This document shows, piece by piece, positions 59,636 through 64,000 of a stretch of DNA of 64,000 nt (within the stretch, counting starts at the first letter, position 1; the number at the start of each line of letters is the position of its first letter). Below the pieces are notes generated by a model that worked only from the letters and a program-made list of their open reading frames with translations, searched no databases and was not told the DNA's origin. The position numbers and the translations under genes are program-made. Origin of the DNA: Nonomuraea typhae (GTDB lineage Bacteria > Actinomycetota > Actinomycetes > Streptosporangiales > Streptosporangiaceae); assembly GCF_009760925.1 (NCBI RefSeq), contig NZ_VRLV01000004.1, positions 126,308 to 190,307 of the forward strand, written 5' to 3'.

Positions 59636-60775
59636 CTAGGCCGCAGCCAGCGCAACATCCATGGCTGCCGCACCTCGCGTGAACGACTGCCGGAGCAGGT
59701 CCGCGTAAATCCGATAGGTCGTCTCAATCGAGTCGTGCCCCAACCACTTGCTGACATGCGTGATGTCCGCACCGTTCTCGATCGCATGCGTGGCGAAAAA
59801 GTGCCTCAGGTTGTGCTGCTTGATCTCCGGCCGCAGGCCAACCTTCCTCCGCGCACGGGCGAAGGCGGCCGAGAACGCCGAGTGGCTCACCGGCTGGCCC
59901 GCCTTGACAGGGGAGGGGAACAGCGGCTGGCCATCAGCGATGCCGTACCGCGCCACGTGCTCCTGGTACTCCCGAAGAACGTCCCGCGGCAACGGGATGA
60001 TCCTGCCCTCGCCGACGTCCTTGTGCTTCAGCGGCCCATACCCCGCACCGTGGTCCAGCCACTGCTCGTCGATGTAGATGGTGTCCGTTCCACGCAGCAG
60101 CCCGGCACGCGCGCCCAGTGCCTCGCCTTGACGTAGACCGCATCCGGCCATCAGCCAGATAGCCAACCGGTAGCGGGGACCGATGGCATCCGCCAGGGCC
60201 CCAACCTCATCCACACGCGGGAGGATGCGCTTGCCCACCTTCACCTTGGCCAGCTCGTGGCCTCTGGCTGGGTTGTCATCCCGCCACTTCAACCGAATGG
60301 CCAGCTCGAAGATAGGACCCAGAAGGTTGACCACACACGTCTGGATCAGCCCCGGCTCCGCTCCAGACTTCTTCAGCTCCTGAATGAACTGGTTCACGCC
60401 GTCGAAGTCGACCTCGGCCACCGACATCTGTCCGAGGTACGGCAGCACATGGTTGGTCAGCGCGGAGTCGTACTTACGGATAGTGCTCGCTGACAGCGAG
60501 GACCGCTGCTCCAGCCAGGAGGAAGCGAACATGGACAGCAGGGGAGCGGCCCCCTTGGGACGCATGCCCTGACGGATCTTGCGCTTGAGCTCGTACTGCG
60601 CGCAGAGGTGGTCCAGGGCCTCGGTGTGGGTGCTGAACGTGAGCTCACGCTGCTTGCCCTCGATGTCGCGCCAGCGAGCAACCCGCGGGCACTTGCAGCG
60701 GGACTTCTCGCCGTGCTTGCAGAAGGCGGGACGCAGGACGGAGCCCATCCCGCGACGAAGGGTGGCGGTAGCCAT
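59636..60775 (-). CDS. Tyrosine integrase 1
   Basis: 379 residues, ATG at 60775 chosen for the AAGGA just before it; the frame is open to 60829. Catalytic set R215 (CGLRQGEAL), H321-x-x-R324 (HNLRHFFATH), H in KWLGHDS and nucleophile Y357 (TYRIYADL). A core-binding SAM-like domain spans about 75-165. N-terminal CKHGEKSRCKC could be a small metal or arm-binding module. Catalyses phage integration; it lies divergent to the excisionase-like gene at 60937. Confidence 0.92.
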   Translation of the reverse strand: MATATLRRGMGSVLRPAFCKHGEKSRCKCPRVARWRDIEGKQRELTFSTHTEALDHLCAQYELKRKIRQGMRPKGAAPLLSMFASSWLEQRSSLSASTIRKYDSALTNHVLPYLGQMSVAEVDFDGVNQFIQELKKSGAEPGLIQTCVVNLLGPIFELAIRLKWRDDNPARGHELAKVKVGKRILPRVDEVGALADAIGPRYRLAIWLMAGCGLRQGEALGARAGLLRGTDTIYIDEQWLDHGAGYGPLKHKDVGEGRIIPLPRDVLREYQEHVARYGIADGQPLFPSPVKAGQPVSHSAFSAAFARARRKVGLRPEIKQHNLRHFFATHAIENGADITHVSKWLGHDSIETTYRIYADLLRQSFTRGAAAMDVALAAA

Positions 60776-60866
60776 GAGGTGTCCTTCATGGGCTGGTGAG
60801 GCCCTGGTTGGTGGTGGTGCGGTCAGCATATGAACGTGTGATCACCAAGTCCACAGGAATATCTCT

Positions 60867-60898
60867 GAAAGTTGCACGTGTAGTGTGACTTTCGCCAT
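60867..60898 (+). promoter_or_regulatory. Two-block regulatory site I
   Basis: GAAAG (60867-60871), 16 bases, ACTTTCGCCAT (60888-60898), the most degenerate copy, 38 bases before GTG 60937. Followed by GAGTTGATACCC at 60910-60921, one of the GTTGATA repeats. Confidence 0.6.
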
Positions 60899-60936
60899 AT
60901 TGACTGGGGAGTTGATACCCATGGTGCGCTGGTCGG

Positions 60937-61191
60937 GTGACCACCAAACACACCAACCAGGGCCTCACCAGCCCACGCGACCAGTTCGCCGACATCGCCC
61001 TGATCGACGCCGAGATGCTCTGCGAACTATGGGGCGTCGAGAAGGAATGGATCTACGACCAGGTAGAGAAGGGCGGCCTGCCACACATCAAGCTCGGCCG
61101 CCGGACCACGCGCTTCTCTGTCCCGGACCTGAAGAAGTGGATGGCCGCACGAACCATCATCAGACGAGGGCGCGAACGCCACCCAGCCTAG
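60937..61191 (+). CDS. Excisionase-like HTH protein
   Basis: 84 residues starting at GTG 60937. LIDAEMLCELWGVEKEWIYD, QVEKGGLPHIKLGRRTTRFS, VPDLKKWMA is the standard winged-helix excisionase/AlpA-type domain (helix, recognition helix, wing with KLGRR). Controls integration direction and possibly its own promoter (site I). It sits between two integrase genes and could serve either. Confidence 0.85.
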   Translation: MTTKHTNQGLTSPRDQFADIALIDAEMLCELWGVEKEWIYDQVEKGGLPHIKLGRRTTRFSVPDLKKWMAARTIIRRGRERHPA

Positions 61192-61249
61192 AGGTCCACG
61201 ATTTGAAGGCCCTGCGAACATTACGCCTAAGCCCTCCCGTAGGAGGCCG

Positions 61250-61284
61250 GGAGCCCGCAGCCGATCTTAACGGCCGCGGGCTCC
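61250..61284. terminator. Bidirectional terminator
   Basis: GGAGCCCGCAGCCG (61250-61263) with CGGCCGCGGGCTCC (61271-61284), one mismatch, between convergent genes ending at 61191 and 61292. Confidence 0.75.
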
Positions 61285-61291
61285 TTCGCGT

Positions 61292-62722
61292 CTAGCTGGC
61301 GAAGTCGAACTCGATGCCGATGCTGTCGAGCACGTCCGGGTTGATGAAGTGGACCCCCGGCCGCTCGACGATGTAGTGCTCCATCAGTACCTCGCGCGTG
61401 TGCCCCAGGCGCTTGGCGATGTAGATACCGCTGACCCCTGCGTCCAGCAAGGCGATGGCGTGCGTGTGGCGCAGGTTCTTCATCGGAATCGGCGCAAGCC
61501 CCCCAGCGACCGCTGCGGCCTCAAAGATCTTCCCCCACCCATCGGGGTCCAGGTACGGCGATTCGGCCCTCTGCGGCTGTTCTGAGTCCTCCTCGGGCAT
61601 TCCGTTGCGCCTGCGCCGCTGCTTGCGGGAGTACTCGTTGGCCGAGGCCGTGCACCACGGCCCCTTGCACCTGCCGGTGTAGTAGTTGTTGTAGTGGCCG
61701 TGCTCAAAGAGCCGCCCCGTCTTGGGCGACACGATGGGGCCCAGCGCCTCACAGGCCGCCGTCAACTCCTCAACGGTTGGACGAGGGCTCTCGTCCTTCG
61801 GGGTCACCAGGTAGGCCGGGAACAGAAGATCGTCGCCCGACAGGCCGTAGTCATCGATGTAGGAGCGCAGCACCCGCAGGATCTCGTTGCCCAGGTCGAC
61901 CTCACGGTCCTTGCCGGTCTTGGTCCCGGGCATCTCGATCAGGCGATAGGGGTACTCCGGCAGCAGCCGGGAGAGCTTCACCACCCGCTTGTTGATCGCG
62001 AGCCGCGCCCGCACGAAGTTGACATCGGACACTCGCAGCGCGGCCATCTCGCCGAACCTGGCCCCCACAGACGCCTGGGTCATCGCGTAGGTCTTGGCCG
62101 GGCGGTTGGGAAGGTGCGGCAGGAAGGCGTTGAACATCGCCATGTCCCAGGCGTGCTGCGGAGCTCGCTGGAAGGAGGGTGTCACCTGACCTTCCACCGG
62201 ATTGTCGTCCCGGTAGCCGTCGTTCCGGGCCATCTTCATCAACGCCGACAGCGCGGAACGCACCACCTTCATCGAGGAAGCCGGAGCGCCGTCCTCCTCC
62301 AGCTTCAGAAGGAGCCTTCGGATGTTCTCGCGCCGCAGTTCCGCCACCCGGAAGTCCCCGATCAGCGGAACCACGTGCCGGAACAGCACCGCCCGGTACT
62401 GGAGCTTGGTGTTCGGAGTCACTCGGTGCTGCTCAAGGAAGATCGGAATGAACTCTTCCAGCGTCACCGTGGCCCGGAACTTGGGATCGGTGCCCATGAG
62501 CGAGTCCGCGGCCTCCTCCATCTGCCTGGCGACCTCCAGTGCTCGGTCGTAGGAGTCGAAGGTGCCGGCGCTCTTGTACCGGTGGACCAGTCTTTTGATC
62601 TTCTCGGTGGTCCCGTTGCCTCGCTCGACCACTTCTGTGACCCACTCGCCCTTAGGCTCGCGGTACATTCCGGTGTAACGGTCAGTGCCTCGCTTGCCAC
62701 GGTTGGTCTTCACGTATGCCAT
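61292..62722 (-). CDS. Tyrosine integrase 2
   Basis: 476 residues, ATG at 62722. Catalytic set R222 (GARFGEMAAL), R418 in NLRHTHA with the following His, H in RLGHTRE, and Y450 (MEHYIVERPG). An AP2-like arm-binding N-terminus (GTDRYTGMYREPKGEWVTEV) and a core-binding domain (about 85-180). It carries an unusual charged insert about 305-395 (CKGPWCTASANEYSRKQRRR, EEDSEQPQ) between R and H boxes. Being outermost, next to the host gene, it is the better candidate for the enzyme that integrated the whole element. Confidence 0.92.
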   Translation of the reverse strand: MAYVKTNRGKRGTDRYTGMYREPKGEWVTEVVERGNGTTEKIKRLVHRYKSAGTFDSYDRALEVARQMEEAADSLMGTDPKFRATVTLEEFIPIFLEQHRVTPNTKLQYRAVLFRHVVPLIGDFRVAELRRENIRRLLLKLEEDGAPASSMKVVRSALSALMKMARNDGYRDDNPVEGQVTPSFQRAPQHAWDMAMFNAFLPHLPNRPAKTYAMTQASVGARFGEMAALRVSDVNFVRARLAINKRVVKLSRLLPEYPYRLIEMPGTKTGKDREVDLGNEILRVLRSYIDDYGLSGDDLLFPAYLVTPKDESPRPTVEELTAACEALGPIVSPKTGRLFEHGHYNNYYTGRCKGPWCTASANEYSRKQRRRRNGMPEEDSEQPQRAESPYLDPDGWGKIFEAAAVAGGLAPIPMKNLRHTHAIALLDAGVSGIYIAKRLGHTREVLMEHYIVERPGVHFINPDVLDSIGIEFDFAS

Positions 62723-63173
62723 TGCCAGCCCCTCATTGCACGCTGTCGCGTGTCCGGTATGTGCACCTTAGGGACTCTTTGGCGGTAGAAATCTCGGTAG
62801 AACGCGCCCGATCCGGCACCGCCCGGCACGCTCCGCCACGAGGGGGCAAATTGCCCTTGACCTGGGGTAGGAGTTGCTACGCGACGCCTGACCGTGAGCA
62901 AACCCATGCTTGCTCGTGACTTGTTCGACGCATAACCTCGACGGCAGTGAGGAGTTACTCCGCGCAGCGCGGATTGCCATACCGGTGAACGACGTACGAA
63001 CGAGCTCGTGTGACCGAGACAGGCGAGGTGTCGGCTGGGTGAGCCGACGCCCGGTCGGTCTTGGCGTGATATCGGTACCTACGCCGATCGCTCTATCCGT
63101 GCAGCGCACGTGACCCCTCCCGTTTTTCAGGCCGCGTTTGGAAATCTTGTGACGCGAGGAGGGCGGGGAGCAC
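62723..63173. other. Junction region between element and host rny
   Basis: No gene or tRNA seen. Contains a short tandem-like CGGTAGAA pair at about 62783-62802, GGGCAAATTGCCC (palindrome, about 62844-62857) and TCCGCGCAGCGCGGA (about 62960-62975). The right attachment site and the rny promoter must lie here, but the core cannot be fixed without the left junction. Confidence 0.45.
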
Positions 63174-64000
63174 ATGGAGCCGCTGGTTGTGGTGCTGTTG
63201 GTGGCCGTGCTCCTCTTGGTGTTCGTGACCATCGCCACATTGGTGATCGTCCTGCGGCGCACGTCGGGTCAGGTCGCGCGTACGGCGAAGCCGTCCCCCG
63301 AGCAGTTGGCCGCCGTGCACGGTGAGCTGGAGCAGGCGCGGCAGGAGGCGGGCGAGATCCGGCAGAATGCGGAGGCGATCCGGCACAAGGCCGAGGCCGA
63401 CGCCCAGGAGATTCTGCGCAGATCTGAGCATGCGGCGGCGGGTGCGGCGCAGCTGCGGCAGGAGGTCGAGGAGCAGAGCCGCGTCCTCAAGTCCGAGGTG
63501 AAGGAGCTCCGCGCCGATCTCGAACGCCGGGAGGGCAGGCTGGCCGAGCGGGAGCAGCGGCTGGACGAGGAGGCGCGCCGCCAGAGCGAACGCGACAGGA
63601 AGCTGGCCGAGACCGAGACGGAGCTGGCCGGTCGCCGGGAGGAGCTGCTGCAGGTCGAGGACGAGCGGCGGGCCATCCTGGAGCGGGTGTCCGGTCTGAC
63701 GGCGGATCAGGCCAAGGCGGAGCTGGTCAAGGAGATCGAGAACCAGGCCAAGCGCGAGGCGGCGCTGATCATCCGGGAGATCGAGGGTGATGCCCGCAAG
63801 GAGGGCGAGAAGCGGGCTACCAAGATCGTGACGCTGGCCGTGCAGCGGGTGGCGGCCGAGCAGACGGCGGAGTCGGTCGTCAGTGTGCTGCATCTGCCGG
63901 GCGATGAGATGAAGGGCCGCATCATCGGGCGCGAGGGCCGCAACATCCGGGCGTTCGAGTCGACGACGGGTGTGAACCTCATCATCGACGACACCCCGGA
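63174..64000 (+). CDS. rny: Ribonuclease Y, N-terminal part
   Basis: First 275 codons from ATG 63174 (GGAGGGCGGGGAG upstream); the gene runs off the window. N-terminal membrane span (VVVLLVAVLLLVFVTIATLV), long Glu/Arg/Gln coiled coil (about 45-195), then the start of the KH domain (MKGRIIGREGRNIRAFEST). The catalytic HD domain is outside. RNase Y initiates mRNA decay at the membrane. In actinobacteria rny usually follows recA-recX, so the element probably inserted just upstream of it. Confidence 0.93.
   Translation, partial: MEPLVVVLLVAVLLLVFVTIATLVIVLRRTSGQVARTAKPSPEQLAAVHGELEQARQEAGEIRQNAEAIRHKAEADAQEILRRSEHAAAGAAQLRQEVEEQSRVLKSEVKELRADLERREGRLAEREQRLDEEARRQSERDRKLAETETELAGRREELLQVEDERRAILERVSGLTADQAKAELVKEIENQAKREAALIIREIEGDARKEGEKRATKIVTLAVQRVAAEQTAESVVSVLHLPGDEMKGRIIGREGRNIRAFESTTGVNLIIDDTP

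Noticed and set aside
62723..63173. tRNA gene as integration target next to rny
   Set aside because: No cloverleaf or T-loop consensus found by eye on either strand.

Overview
The window is high-GC (about two thirds G+C) and reads as an actinomycete chromosome carrying a large integrated phage. The only clear host gene is at the right edge: the start of rny (ribonuclease Y, from 63174). Nearly everything to its left belongs to a phage-like element or to cargo inside it. Family-level placement (a Streptosporangiaceae-type host such as Nonomuraea) is a guess from gene content, not something the sequence proves.

Layout. (1) 1-11.2 kb is a compact rightward phage DNA-metabolism block: an ssDNA-binding-like protein (partial), family A DNA polymerase, coenzyme-B12 ribonucleotide reductase, RecA, a PD-(D/E)XK resolvase-like protein, a WhiB-like regulator, a Cas4-like Fe-S nuclease, ThyX, a dNMP kinase and a RuvC-like resolvase. 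Many genes overlap by 1-8 bases, and tiny membrane proteins are tucked between them. (2) 11.3-21.2 kb holds a SpoVS-like protein, many unknown phage proteins, a CHAP/peptidoglycan-binding endolysin, a nucleotidyltransferase-like protein and a large TGT-like barrel protein. (3) 21.4-29.9 kb holds two divergent sets of unknown small proteins around a regulatory gap at 23.57-23.88 kb; one gene here is frameshifted and another has lost its stop. (4) 29.9-50.1 kb looks like a cargo island with different texture: gene debris, a 2581-residue RHS/YD-repeat secreted protein ending in a deaminase-type toxin with two Imm10-like immunity genes, a DUF6879-type protein with an XRE regulator split by an intact IS, an alpha/beta hydrolase, and a two-gene PIMT-like methyltransferase module resembling imiditide RiPP clusters. 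(5) 50.1-58.9 kb returns to phage style: a zinc peptide, a 0.6 kb non-coding structured block, two Lsr2-related proteins, a metallophosphoesterase, a MazG-like enzyme, a holin-like protein, and KTSC, XF1762 and GNAT proteins. (6) 59.2-62.7 kb is the integration module with two tyrosine integrases and an excisionase-like protein.

Regulation. Three recurring non-coding signals tie the element together. Nine copies of a two-block inverted repeat (GAAAG, exactly 16 bases, then GCTTTACGAGA or close) lie upstream of accessory genes, and one lies upstream of the structured non-coding block. A CCACCAA-rich leader ending in GAAGGA precedes many start codons. A third set is promoter-like (TTAnnA, 19 bases, TAnnnT), and at two genes it implies leaderless mRNA. 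The nine-site regulon plus the putative long RNA it appears to drive is the most unusual feature of the window. The imiditide-like pair and the deaminase toxin are the most interesting cargo.
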